Of a stretch of 64,000 nucleotides of DNA, positions 32,836 to 41,278 are shown piece by piece (within the stretch, counting starts at the first letter, position 1; each line of letters starts with the position of its first letter). The DNA is from Mycobacterium mantenii (GTDB lineage Bacteria > Actinomycetota > Actinomycetes > Mycobacteriales > Mycobacteriaceae): assembly GCF_010731775.1 (NCBI RefSeq), contig NZ_AP022590.1, forward strand, positions 5,332,001-5,396,000, given 5' to 3'. The translations under genes were made by a program, and so were the position numbers. Below the pieces are notes generated by a model that did not search any database, was not told the origin of the DNA, and saw only the letters and a list, made by a program, of their open reading frames with translations.

Positions 32836-33261
32836 ATGGCCGTGCGCGTTCTTGTTGCCAAACCCGGCTTGGATGGGCATGACCGCGGCGCCAAAATCGT
32901 CGCCCGCACCCTGCGTGACGCCGGGTTCGAGGTCATCTACACCGGCATCCGGCAGCGCATCGAGGACATCGCCTCGATCGCGGTGCAGGAAGATGTCGCG
33001 GTGGTCGGCCTGAGCATTCTCTCCGGTGCCCATCTGGCGCTCACCGCGCGCACCGTGGAAGCGTTACGCGCCGCGGACGCCGCCGACATCGCCGTCGTCG
33101 TCGGGGGCACCATCCCGCATGCCGACGTCCCCAAGCTGCTTTCCGCCGGTGCCGCCGCGGTATTCCCTACCGGGACACCGCTGGACGACCTGGTGCGCGA
33201 CATCCGCGCACTGACCGGAACCCCGGAACCCGTCACGGAGGAACCATGCGCGTCGGAGTGA
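32836..33261 (+). CDS. B12-binding small subunit of acyl-CoA mutase
   Basis: 141 residues, a free-standing cobalamin domain with the base-off/His-on motif KPGLDGHDRGAK (the DxHxxG signature), LSILSGAH and VVGGTIPHADV with the loop GAAAVFPTGTPLDDLV. It starts directly after the large-subunit stop and supplies the lower axial His for adenosylcobalamin. The last 16 bp overlap the following LLM gene, so translation is coupled. Confidence 0.93.
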   Translation: MAVRVLVAKPGLDGHDRGAKIVARTLRDAGFEVIYTGIRQRIEDIASIAVQEDVAVVGLSILSGAHLALTARTVEALRAADAADIAVVVGGTIPHADVPKLLSAGAAAVFPTGTPLDDLVRDIRALTGTPEPVTEEPCASE

Positions 33262-34202
33262 TGATCGGCGCCGAGCGGGGCGACATGGCCCGCAAGGTGG
33301 ACAAACTGGCCTCCGATATCGAATGGGCCGAATCCGCGGGTCTGCACACGGCATGGATGCCGCAGGTGCCCAACGACTTCGACTGCCTGACCATGGTGTC
33401 GCTGATGGCCGCGCACAGCTCGCGCATCGAGCTCGGTACCGCGGTGGTGCCGCTGCAGGCCCAGCACCCGATCGCCCTTACCCGCCAGGCGCTCTCGACG
33501 CATGCGATGGCCGGTGGACGGCTGGCGCTGGGTGTTGGCCCGTCGCACCATTGGATCATCCGGGACATGCTCGGCCTGCCGTACGAGAAGCCGGCCGCCT
33601 ACACCCGCGACTACCTTCAGGTGCTCAACGCCGCCATCGCCGGCCCGGGACCGGTTGACGTCGAGAATGATTCGTTCACGGTGCACAATCCGCTGGCGAT
33701 CGGGGCCGATACCCCGATGCCGGTCCTGGTCGCCGCGCTGGGGCCGGTGATGTTGCAGATCGCCGGCGAACTCGCCGACGGGACCGTGCTGTGGATGGCC
33801 GATGAGCGCGCGATCGGCGATCACATCGCGCCGAAGATCACCAAGGCCGCCGCCGACGCGGGACGCCCGGCACCGCGGATCGTTGCGGGCATCCCGGTAT
33901 GCCTCTGCGCACCCGGGCAGGTCGACGAGGCCAAGGAGCGAGCCAACCGCATTCTGGGCGAAGCCGAAGTGTCACCCAACTATCAACGCCTGCTCGACCG
34001 CGGCGATGCCCGTGACGTCGGTGATCTGTGTGCCGCCGGCGACGAGGAGGCGATCCTGGCCCGGATGCGGCGATTCGCCGACGCCGGTGTGACGGATCTG
34101 TCGGTGCGGCTGCTGCCGATCGGTGACAACCGCGATGAGCTGGTGGCTTCTAAGCGCCGCACCCGCGAGATGATCGCCTCACTCGCGGCGGAATTGCGTT
34201 GA
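33246..34202 (+). CDS. LLM-class F420/flavin-dependent oxidoreductase
   Basis: 318 residues with the luciferase-like TIM-barrel pattern: MRVGVMIGAERGDMARKVDK, SRIELGTAVVPLQAQHP, GGRLALGVGPSHH and ELADGTVLWMAD. Members use F420 or FMN for hydride transfer or monooxygenation. It sits between the mutase and a CoA-transferase in one operon and overlaps both, so it is probably an oxidation step in the same CoA-thioester pathway. Cofactor choice cannot be told from sequence. Confidence 0.88.
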   Translation: MRVGVMIGAERGDMARKVDKLASDIEWAESAGLHTAWMPQVPNDFDCLTMVSLMAAHSSRIELGTAVVPLQAQHPIALTRQALSTHAMAGGRLALGVGPSHHWIIRDMLGLPYEKPAAYTRDYLQVLNAAIAGPGPVDVENDSFTVHNPLAIGADTPMPVLVAALGPVMLQIAGELADGTVLWMADERAIGDHIAPKITKAAADAGRPAPRIVAGIPVCLCAPGQVDEAKERANRILGEAEVSPNYQRLLDRGDARDVGDLCAAGDEEAILARMRRFADAGVTDLSVRLLPIGDNRDELVASKRRTREMIASLAAELR

Positions 34203-35239
34203 CTCCGAACAACGCCGGACCGCTGGCCGGGATTCGCGTCCTCGAGGTCGGCACCATGCTGGCGGGCCCGTATGCGACCATGCTGCTGGCCGATCTCGGT
34301 GCCGAGGTCACCAAGATCGAACCCGCCGGCGGCGAGATCTCCCGCAGCGTCGGCGCCACCTACTTCGCCAGCCTGAACCGCAACAAGTCCAGCATCACGC
34401 TGGACCTGAATTCCGATGCGGGACAACAGCGATTAGGCGAGCTGGTCGCCGATTCCCACGCGCTGCTGGTGAACCTGAAACCGTCGGCCATCCGCCGGCT
34501 GGGTCTGACCTACGACACATTGCGGCGGCACAACGAGCGGATCGTCTGCGTCGCGATCACCGGCTTCGGTCTGTACGGAGGCGACGATCCGGCGTTCGAC
34601 TACGTGGTGCAGGCCGGCGTCGGCACCGCCGCGCTGACCGGCGACCCCGATGGCCCGCCGACGCTGCCCGGCTACTCGTCGGCCGACAACTCCACCGGAA
34701 TGACCGCGGCGCTGGGGCTTTTGGCCAAGATCATCTCCGGCACCGGGGGCCAGGTGGATGTGTCGCTGCGCGACGTCATGCTGTCCCAGCTGAACTACCA
34801 CGCCTCCGCTTATCTCAACGACGGCGTCGAGCCTCAGCGCCGCCCACACGGGGCGCACTCTTATTACGTTCCGGCCCAGCTTTTTCCAACCGCTGACGGG
34901 TATCTGGCGCTGTTCATCACCCACGACGGCTTCTGGAAGTCGTTCGCCGCCGAAGCGGGCATCGGGGGTTTCGAAACGATGGCCGAGCGGGTCGCCCGCC
35001 GCGACGAAGTGCTGACCATCGTCATGGCGATGCTGGCTACCGACAGCGCCGTCGGATGGGAACGGCGACTGCGTCCCTTGGGGGTTCCGGCAGCCGCCGT
35101 CCGGACCCTGCCCGAGGCGCTCGAGGCGACCCCGGAAGTGATTGTGACAGCGGGCGAGTTCCGTTTGGTGGGAAGCCCGATCCACGTCTCCGGGTATCAG
35201 CCCGAGTACCGGCCCCCGCCGGAGCTACCGGAGGGCTAG
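34199..35239 (+). CDS. CoA-transferase, CaiB/BaiF (class III) family
   Basis: 346 residues from a TTG that overlaps the LLM stop. It has the class III pattern LAGIRVLEVGTMLAGPYATM, LADLGAEVTKIEP, and the catalytic-Asp region DPAFDYVVQAGVG followed by SADNSTGMTAALGLLA. It would move CoA from one acyl-CoA to a free acid, activating the pathway substrate. It is shorter than the usual 390-410 residues, mostly at the C-terminus. Last gene of the mutase operon. Confidence 0.88.
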   Translation: MTPNNAGPLAGIRVLEVGTMLAGPYATMLLADLGAEVTKIEPAGGEISRSVGATYFASLNRNKSSITLDLNSDAGQQRLGELVADSHALLVNLKPSAIRRLGLTYDTLRRHNERIVCVAITGFGLYGGDDPAFDYVVQAGVGTAALTGDPDGPPTLPGYSSADNSTGMTAALGLLAKIISGTGGQVDVSLRDVMLSQLNYHASAYLNDGVEPQRRPHGAHSYYVPAQLFPTADGYLALFITHDGFWKSFAAEAGIGGFETMAERVARRDEVLTIVMAMLATDSAVGWERRLRPLGVPAAAVRTLPEALEATPEVIVTAGEFRLVGSPIHVSGYQPEYRPPPELPEG

Positions 35240-35250
35240 ACGCGATTGCC

Positions 35251-35309
35251 GCCGAGCGTGAAGTTAGCTTCACACTCGCGGCCGAGCGTGAATTAGCCGC
35301 ACACTCGGC
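35251..35309. repeat. two tandem hairpin repeat units
   Basis: Unit 1 (35251-35280) and unit 2 (35281-35309) both start GCCGAGCGTGAA and end CACACTCG. Unit 1 folds into CGAG-C-GTGAAG / CTTCAC-A-CTCG (35253-35278) with one internal mismatch. Unit 2 is a shorter version, GCCGAG-C-GTG / CAC-A-CTCGGC. Located just after the CoA-transferase stop, it could act as a terminator or be a dispersed palindromic repeat. Confidence 0.65.
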
Positions 35310-35319
35310 AACGAGCCGG

Positions 35320-35751
35320 GTGCAATGTGATCGCATCCAACTCCCTTGTACCCGAGCTTCCGCCGCCAATAGATACGCCCGTGCCGTCGACGCCAAAGAC
35401 TGGGATCTGTACCGATCGGTCTTCACCGAGGACGCGCACATCGACTACTCCTCCGCGGGTGCCGCGACTGGCCCGCGCGACGAAGTGGCCGCGTGGCTGG
35501 AACAAGGCTTCGGCGCGATCCCGATGTCCATGCACTACATCACCAACGTCGAAATCCTGGCCCTTGACCAAGATGTCGCGACGGTGCGGGCCATGTTCTA
35601 CAACCCGATGCAGTTGCCGGGAATGACGGACCTGAGTTACTGCGGCGGCTACTACCACCACGAGCTGACGCGCACGGCCGACGGCTGGCGCAGCCGCAGC
35701 CTGCGGGAGGAAAGCGTCTGGTTCGTCAACCCGCCGACGGGGCTGACGTAG
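35320..35751 (+). CDS. SnoaL-like (NTF2-fold) protein
   Basis: About 143 residues from a GTG at 35320; the start is uncertain and no good ribosome-binding site is seen. The conserved core NRYARAVDAKDWDLYRSVFT, IDYSSAGAATGPRDEVAAWL, MHYITN, and CGGYYHHELTRTADGWR is that of the SnoaL_4 family of small hydrolases, isomerases and dehydratases. The first 16 residues (VQCDRIQLPCTRASAA) look unlike homologues, and the hairpin repeats lie right in front, so the original N-terminus may have been disrupted. Overlap of the frame with the CoA-transferase is not real coding. Confidence 0.7.
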   Translation: MQCDRIQLPCTRASAANRYARAVDAKDWDLYRSVFTEDAHIDYSSAGAATGPRDEVAAWLEQGFGAIPMSMHYITNVEILALDQDVATVRAMFYNPMQLPGMTDLSYCGGYYHHELTRTADGWRSRSLREESVWFVNPPTGLT

Positions 35752-35755
35752 CGGC

Positions 35756-37018
35756 CTACCGCGCCGCCAACTGCTTTTCCTGATACCGACGCGCCCACTC
35801 GGCGCGCGACCGGATGGACACGTCCACGTCACTTCCCTTGGCGCGCAACGCCTTAACATTCGCCTGCTCGCGAGGAGTCCGGGCGAACGGGTCCCAACCG
35901 AAGAACCGGCAGGCGTTGCCCCAGGTGATCTTGTTGATGTCGGAATCGTCGGCGCCGGCGGCGGTCAACTCGGCGAGCACCTGCTCGGGCGCGTCCGGCC
36001 AGAAGCAGTCGGAGTGCGGGTAGTCGCATTCCCAGGCGATGATGTCGATACCGATCTCGTGGCGCAGCTTCAGCGACGTCTTGTCGGTGACGTAGCAGGC
36101 CAGCGAGTGTTCACGAAAGACGTCACTGGGCAGCTTGTCGCCGAAGTCGCGGCGTAGCCACTTCTGGTTGGTGTAATGGCGGTCGCTGCGGTCCAGGTAG
36201 AACGGAATCCAGCCGATACCGCCTTCGGAGAAGGCGAATTTCAGATCCGGATGGTTGCGCATCGCCGGGCCCCACAGCAGATCTTGGGCGCACATCGCCG
36301 AAACCTGGGTGGCCAGGATGATCAGGTTGTCGATCGGCGCGTTGGGCGCCATGCTGATCGCCCCGAAGCCGGTGCCGATGTGCAGGCACATCACCACGTT
36401 CTCCTCGGACAACGTGCGGAACACCGGGCCCCAGTAGTCCTCGTCGTGGTAGCTCGGAAGTCCTTCCAGGTGCGGCAATTCCGGCATGGTGACCGCCCGG
36501 CAGCCCTTCGCGGCGACGCGGCGGATCTCGGCGCACATGCCCTCGGGAGTCCAGGTCGGCAGGATCGCGATCGGGATGAACCGATCCGGGTAGGAGCCGG
36601 CCCACTCGTCGATGTGCCAGTCGTTGTAGGCCGACACCATCACCAGCGTGACGTCCTCGCGCGTCATGTTGAGGTGCCGGGCCGAAAAGCCCGTGAACGT
36701 CGGGAAGCACATCGACGCCAGGATGCCGTTGCGGTTCATGTCCCGGACGCGTTCGTGGACGTCATAGACACCGGGCCGCATCTCGGCGAAACCTGCTGGG
36801 TCGCGGCCCCATTCCTCGGCCGGCCAGGACACCACGGCGTTGAGCCCGCTCACTCCCTGCGGCCTGCCCTGGTACATCCACTGGTCGACGCCCTTGTCGT
36901 CCGTCACGACGATCGGGGCCTCGGCCTTGTACTTGGCGGGCACATGCCGGAGGAACATGTCCGGCGGCTCGACTACGTGGTCGTCAATGCTCACCAAAAT
37001 CAGGTCATCGACCTTCAT
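35756..37018 (-). CDS. amidohydrolase-2 family (ACMSD-like) protein
   Basis: 420 residues from the ATG at 37018 after GAGAGGA. It starts VDDLILVSIDDHVVEPPDMF, where the usual metal-binding DxHxxEP appears, then TGFSARHLN, CLHIGTGFG, EGGIGWIPFYLDR and WECDYPHSDCFWPD, the conserved metal and substrate residues of the amidohydrolase_2/ACMSD group. These enzymes decarboxylate or hydrolyse aromatic or enoyl acids with one Zn or Mn. It is in a leftward operon with the EthD-like protein and ferredoxin. The substrate is unknown. Confidence 0.88.
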   Translation of the reverse strand: MKVDDLILVSIDDHVVEPPDMFLRHVPAKYKAEAPIVVTDDKGVDQWMYQGRPQGVSGLNAVVSWPAEEWGRDPAGFAEMRPGVYDVHERVRDMNRNGILASMCFPTFTGFSARHLNMTREDVTLVMVSAYNDWHIDEWAGSYPDRFIPIAILPTWTPEGMCAEIRRVAAKGCRAVTMPELPHLEGLPSYHDEDYWGPVFRTLSEENVVMCLHIGTGFGAISMAPNAPIDNLIILATQVSAMCAQDLLWGPAMRNHPDLKFAFSEGGIGWIPFYLDRSDRHYTNQKWLRRDFGDKLPSDVFREHSLACYVTDKTSLKLRHEIGIDIIAWECDYPHSDCFWPDAPEQVLAELTAAGADDSDINKITWGNACRFFGWDPFARTPREQANVKALRAKGSDVDVSIRSRAEWARRYQEKQLAAR

Positions 37019-37059
37019 CAAGCAGTCCTCTCCCGCGAAGCGACTCGACCCGAACTCGG

Positions 37060-37374
37060 TCAGCCCCTGCACTCCGTGGTGGTCTCGAGCAATCGTGGAA
37101 TCGGCGCCGGGTCCAACTGCAGAGCGCCGGACATGTGCAGCTGTCCCGCGTTGGCGATCATGTTGTCCAGAATCGCCTGTAGGTCATCGCCCTCGATCTC
37201 ATAGATGGCGACGTAGGGTCCGTCACCGTCGACGGGCCGCAACCGGCGCGCCGAGACGAAACCGTCCAGGGCCACGAGTTCACCCAGGTGCACCTCGTCG
37301 TACCAGGTGTTGTACTCCTGCTCGCGCTCGGGCGAGCTGGGGCGGCTCTCCACGAGGATGATGCCCTTGGCCAT
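37060..37374 (-). CDS. small EthD/dimeric-barrel-like protein
   Basis: 104 residues starting MAKGIILVESRPSSPEREQE, with YNTWYDEVHLGELVALDGFV and YVAIYEIEGDDLQAILDNM. The pattern WYDEVH...ELVALDGF is that of small ferredoxin-like dimeric alpha+beta barrels such as EthD-related proteins, often found with P450 or catabolic genes. GGAGAGG precedes the start. It may be an isomerase or a stability partner in the pathway; the role is not shown by sequence. Confidence 0.7.
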   Translation of the reverse strand: MAKGIILVESRPSSPEREQEYNTWYDEVHLGELVALDGFVSARRLRPVDGDGPYVAIYEIEGDDLQAILDNMIANAGQLHMSGALQLDPAPIPRLLETTTECRG

Positions 37375-37395
37375 CTTGGAAACCTCTCCTGGCTG

Positions 37396-37734
37396 CTACT
37401 CGTAGCGCACCGTGACCGAGTCCGTATCCGGAACGCCCTGGCACGTCAGAATGTAGCCTTCGGCGACCTCGTCGGGTTCGAGAGCGTCGTTGACCCGCAT
37501 GGTGGCATGGCCCTCTTCGAGCTTGGCCATACAGGTGCCGCAGTTGCCGGCCTCGCAACTGAACGGCGGTTCCAGCCCGGCCCTCCGCGCGGTCTCCAGC
37601 AAAGTCTCGCCTGGGACTATGGGCACCGAGACCTTCTTGCGGTCGAGATGGATCGTCACCGTGCCGCCGCCGGAGCCGTTTGATGCCGGATCTGTCACCC
37701 GTGGGGTCTCCTCGATGATCCGGGTGACCGTCAC
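37396..37734 (-). CDS. [2Fe-2S] plant-type ferredoxin
   Basis: 112 residues from a GTG at 37734 behind a G-rich ribosome-binding site; the frame to 37803 overlaps the operator and is rejected. The cluster ligands are CEAGNCGTC (CX4CX2C) and a fourth Cys in ILTCQ near the C-terminus. It carries electrons to an oxygenase. First gene of the leftward operon with the EthD-like protein and amidohydrolase. No reductase is adjacent. Confidence 0.92.
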   Translation of the reverse strand: MTVTRIIEETPRVTDPASNGSGGGTVTIHLDRKKVSVPIVPGETLLETARRAGLEPPFSCEAGNCGTCMAKLEEGHATMRVNDALEPDEVAEGYILTCQGVPDTDSVTVRYE

Positions 37735-37767
37735 TGAGACCGCCCCCTCTCCCGTCTTGCATTCTTC

Positions 37768-37788
37768 AGTATAGAGAATACTATTCTC
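37768..37788. promoter_or_regulatory. shared operator between ferredoxin and acyl-CoA synthetase genes
   Basis: Perfect palindrome GAGAATA-C-TATTCTC (37774-37788) next to a minus-strand -10 hexamer TATACT (37768-37773). A near-identical site is at 43039-43053. Its place against the -10 box suggests repression. Confidence 0.75.
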
Positions 37789-37859
37789 ACGAAGCGACAG
37801 CATCTTCTCAAGACTGTATGGATGTCGGGTCAGCCCGGTCTGTCAGGGAAGGACGGGAC

Positions 37860-39263
37860 GTGACCGAGCCGGCAGCGCTCGTGTTCGAGGAACGGCGATT
37901 CAGCGTGCCCGAACTCGACGCGTTAGCCGACCGATGGGCCGCGACCCTGGCCAAAGACGGTGTTACCGCAGGCCGGCGCGTGGCCGTCATGGCCTCCAAT
38001 CGCCCGGACTTCCTCGCCGTGGTTCTCGCTATCTGGCGACTGGCCGCCACGGCGGTGCTCATCAGTCCGGCGTGGAAGCGTGACGAGGTCGACCATGCGC
38101 TTGCGCTGACCGGCCCCGCGCACGCGGTCGGGGACCATCCGGTACTGGCCGGTCTGACGCCGATGCTGCATCTGGACGAGCCGGGCCCGCCCGCAGAGCC
38201 GAGGGGGGGCTCGCCGCCCCCTGCGGCCGACGCGGTCCTGGTGTTCAGTTCCGGCACCACCGGCCTGCCGAAGGCCGTCCGCCACACCCACGCCTCGCTG
38301 GACGAGGCGGTGCGGCACTGGCGCCAAGCGCTGCAACTGACGCACCGCGACCGGATCCAGGTTGCGACGCCGCCGTCACACATTCTGGGACTGCTGAACC
38401 TGCTGACCGCGTGGGAGACCGGCGCCTGCGTGCGGCTACATCCCCGATTCGACGTCGACCGGGTGCTGCAGCACATCGAAAGTGACCGCATCACAGTCGA
38501 AATGGCGGTCGCCCCCATCGCGCTGGCCATCGCCTCGCACCCGGACCTCGAGTCCTACGACCTGTCGTCGCTGCGCTACATCATGTGGGGGGCGACGCCG
38601 GTCAACACCCACGTCGCAGAGACGGTGACCCGGCGCACCGGAGTCGGCTGGCTTCCGGCCTATGGGACCACGGAATTGCCTGTCGTAGCGTGCAATCCGA
38701 TCGATGACCCGCGGCTCGACACCGTCGGGCGGGCAGTGCCCGGTGTCGACCTAGGCGTCGTCTCACTGGAAACCGGCGAGCCCGTCGGACCGGGCGAGGT
38801 CGGTGAGATTCAGGCCCGCTCGGCGTCGCTGATGGCCGGCTACCTCCCGGCCGAAGCGACCGGCGAGGCGATTCTCGACGGGTGGTACCGCACCGGAGAC
38901 GTCGGCCGGCTCGACGCCGGCGGTTGGCTGCAAATCACCGACCGCCTCAAAGAGATGATCAAAGTGCGCGGCTTCCAGGTTGCGCCCGCCGAAATCGAGA
39001 CGGTGTTGCACGGTCATCCGGCCGTCAAAGACTGCGCGGTGTTCGGGATTCCGGACGGACTCAACGGCGAGGCCGTCGTCGCCGCGGTCGCCGCATCCGC
39101 TCCCGTCGATGCGACCCAACTGACCGCCATGGTGGACGAAAGACTGGCGTCATATAAACATCTGAGCCGGGTGGTGTTCGTCCCCGAAATTCCCCGCCTG
39201 CCTTCCGGCAAGGTGCTGCGTCGAGTGCTGAAGGAGCACTATGGATGTACGTCTGACAGCTGA
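37860..39263 (+). CDS. acyl-CoA synthetase (AMP-forming, FadD-like)
   Basis: 467 residues from a GTG with GGAAGGAC upstream; an ATG at 37818 is an alternative without such a site. It has the phosphate-binding loop VFSSGTTGLPKAVRHTHAS, LPAYGTTELP, the YRTGDVGRLDAGG motif and the C-terminal catalytic Lys in PSGKVLRRVLKE. It activates an organic acid to its CoA ester through an acyl-adenylate. First gene of the rightward operon with two FadE subunits. The chain or ring substrate is unknown. Confidence 0.92.
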   Translation: MTEPAALVFEERRFSVPELDALADRWAATLAKDGVTAGRRVAVMASNRPDFLAVVLAIWRLAATAVLISPAWKRDEVDHALALTGPAHAVGDHPVLAGLTPMLHLDEPGPPAEPRGGSPPPAADAVLVFSSGTTGLPKAVRHTHASLDEAVRHWRQALQLTHRDRIQVATPPSHILGLLNLLTAWETGACVRLHPRFDVDRVLQHIESDRITVEMAVAPIALAIASHPDLESYDLSSLRYIMWGATPVNTHVAETVTRRTGVGWLPAYGTTELPVVACNPIDDPRLDTVGRAVPGVDLGVVSLETGEPVGPGEVGEIQARSASLMAGYLPAEATGEAILDGWYRTGDVGRLDAGGWLQITDRLKEMIKVRGFQVAPAEIETVLHGHPAVKDCAVFGIPDGLNGEAVVAAVAASAPVDATQLTAMVDERLASYKHLSRVVFVPEIPRLPSGKVLRRVLKEHYGCTSDS

Positions 39264-40146
39264 ACAACAGCAATTACGCGATGCCGCCGCCAAGCTGGCC
39301 GACGATCTCGGGCCGGCAGCGGTGCAGGATCTCGACGACCAGGCTCGAATCACGCGCCTGGACAAGCAGATCGAGAACACCGGCTGGCGGTCCTTGCGTT
39401 CCGACGGGGCCTCGGGTGTCGAAGTGGCCATCGTGGCCGAGGAATTCGGCCGCCGGCTGGTGGACACACCGTTCCTCGGTCCGGTGCTCGCCGACGACCT
39501 GGGCCGCCACGTCGGCGCCGACGTGGCAGCGGCGACCGTGGCCGTCGACGATCGGGTGGTCGACGCCCGCGGTGCCCGGCGTGCCCTGTCGCTCTCGGGT
39601 GGCACGGTCCGCGCGGTCGATGTGCAGGTCGCACCGCAGAGCGTCGATCTGACCCGGGCCGACGCGACGATCGCGGGATCGCCGGAGACGCTGGGGGAGG
39701 TGCCCTTTGAGGTTGCCGAGCAGTGGCGGGCCCTCGCGCTGGTCGCCACGACGGCGGACCTGGTCGGCGTTGCCCGGGGCGCGCACGCCGTCGCGTGCGA
39801 CTACGCCAAGATCCGCGAACAGTACGGCAAGCAGATCGGCTCGTACCAGGCCATCGCGCACCTGCTGGCCGAAAGCCTTGCGCTGATTGAGGGTTCGGTG
39901 AGCGTGGCGCGGCATGCCGCGTGGGCCGTCGACGAGCTGCCCCCCGCCGAGGCCATTCGGGCCGCGCAAATCGCAAAGGTCTACTGCGCGCGCGCCACCC
40001 GCACCGTCTGCGAGACGGCCATCCAGGTGCACGGCGGTATCGGCAACACCTGGGAATGCGTGGCGCACGTCTACCTGCGCCGTGCGCTCACATCGACCGA
40101 GCTGTGGCCGGTCGCGTTGAAGGAGATCGATCTTGGACTTTCGTGA
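39241..40146 (+). CDS. acyl-CoA dehydrogenase subunit lacking the catalytic core (FadE-like)
   Basis: 301 residues, shorter than the usual 380, overlapping the synthetase by 23 bp. The C-terminal IREQYGKQIGSYQAIAHLLA and QVHGGIGNTWECVAHVYLRR are the FAD-side parts of the family. Paired with the next gene, it matches the mycobacterial alpha2beta2 FadE heterotetramers (as in steroid catabolism), where each partner alone is incomplete. Confidence 0.9.
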   Translation: MDVRLTAEQQQLRDAAAKLADDLGPAAVQDLDDQARITRLDKQIENTGWRSLRSDGASGVEVAIVAEEFGRRLVDTPFLGPVLADDLGRHVGADVAAATVAVDDRVVDARGARRALSLSGGTVRAVDVQVAPQSVDLTRADATIAGSPETLGEVPFEVAEQWRALALVATTADLVGVARGAHAVACDYAKIREQYGKQIGSYQAIAHLLAESLALIEGSVSVARHAAWAVDELPPAEAIRAAQIAKVYCARATRTVCETAIQVHGGIGNTWECVAHVYLRRALTSTELWPVALKEIDLGLS

Positions 40147-41215
40147 CTCACCCGACGAAGCCGCCTTCCGCGAGCGGCTGCGCACGTGGCTTGCGGCCAA
40201 CGCCAAGGAGTTCTCGGGCTCCGGCGACGAGTATTGGGTGCGCATGGCCGACTGGCATCGTGCCCTGTACGAGAACGGCTTCTTCGGCCTGTCCTGGCCA
40301 CGCGACTGGGGCGGCCAGGACCTGGCACCGGTCTATGACGTCATCGTCGACGAGGAGCTGGTGCGGGCCGGCGCGCCGCCGCGCCCCAGCGTCGGTTATC
40401 TGGTGTACGGCATCGGCGCCCACGCCAGCGACGAGCTCCGCAAGCGCTTCCTGCCCGGCATCATCAACGGCACCGAACGCTGGTGCCAGGGCTTCAGCGA
40501 ACCGGGCGCCGGCTCGGATCTGGCGTCGCTGTCCACCACCGCTCGCCTGGAGGGCGACAACTATGTGGTGAACGGACACAAGATCTGGACCAGCTACTCC
40601 GACGTCGCCGACCGGTGTCTCCTGCTAGCGCGCACCGACCCCGGCGCCAAGCGCCACCGCGGCCTGTCCGCGTTCGTTCTGGACATGAAACAGCCTGGCG
40701 TGCAACAGCGCCCGCTGCAGATGATCAATGGCGTCACCAACGAATTCGGCCAGGTGTTCTTCGACGATGCGACGGTGCCGGCGGACCGGATGGTCGGCGC
40801 TCCCGGTGACGGCTGGGCCGTGGCCATGACGGTTGTCGGGCACGAACGCGAGCCGTCCACGCTCGGCTATGCGGCCCGCTACGGCAAGCTCGTCCGAGAG
40901 CTGTTGTCGCGCAACGACGGTGAAGTGCCCGAGGAGCTGGCGTGGGCCGCGGTGCAGTCGGATATGCTGACCCATCACGTCCGGCGCCGGCTCTCCGAAC
41001 AGCTCGACGGGGTATCGCACGGCTCGGACGGTTCGCTCGACAAGCTGCTGATGACCTGGGTCGAACAATCCGTCGGGCATGCGGCCCTCGCCGTCGCGGG
41101 AACGCGCGATCCCGATCTGCTGAGTGCCTACCTGTACAGCCGGGCGCAGAGCGTCATGGGCGGGACATCACAAATTCAAAAGAACATCATCGCTTCACGG
41201 ATCTTGGGATTGTAG
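40133..41215 (+). CDS. acyl-CoA dehydrogenase catalytic partner (FadE-like)
   Basis: 360 residues from a TTG that overlaps the previous gene by 14 bp. It carries the FAD/substrate motifs QGFSEPGAGSDLASL, WTSYSDVADRCLLLARTD and the C-terminal AQSVMGGTSQIQKNIIASRI. Together with the preceding gene it would introduce the alpha,beta double bond. Heterotetramer formation is inferred from gene order and the complementary shortening. Confidence 0.92.
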   Translation: MDFRDSPDEAAFRERLRTWLAANAKEFSGSGDEYWVRMADWHRALYENGFFGLSWPRDWGGQDLAPVYDVIVDEELVRAGAPPRPSVGYLVYGIGAHASDELRKRFLPGIINGTERWCQGFSEPGAGSDLASLSTTARLEGDNYVVNGHKIWTSYSDVADRCLLLARTDPGAKRHRGLSAFVLDMKQPGVQQRPLQMINGVTNEFGQVFFDDATVPADRMVGAPGDGWAVAMTVVGHEREPSTLGYAARYGKLVRELLSRNDGEVPEELAWAAVQSDMLTHHVRRRLSEQLDGVSHGSDGSLDKLLMTWVEQSVGHAALAVAGTRDPDLLSAYLYSRAQSVMGGTSQIQKNIIASRILGL

Positions 41216-41278
41216 GAGTGATCGCGAACGCGGGCGAAGCCCGGGTGAAGCGGGTCACGACCATCGAAGGAGTCTGAC

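Noticed and set aside
35253..35309. Short CRISPR-like array
   Set aside because: Only two adjacent units with no spacers between them; they are hairpin repeats.
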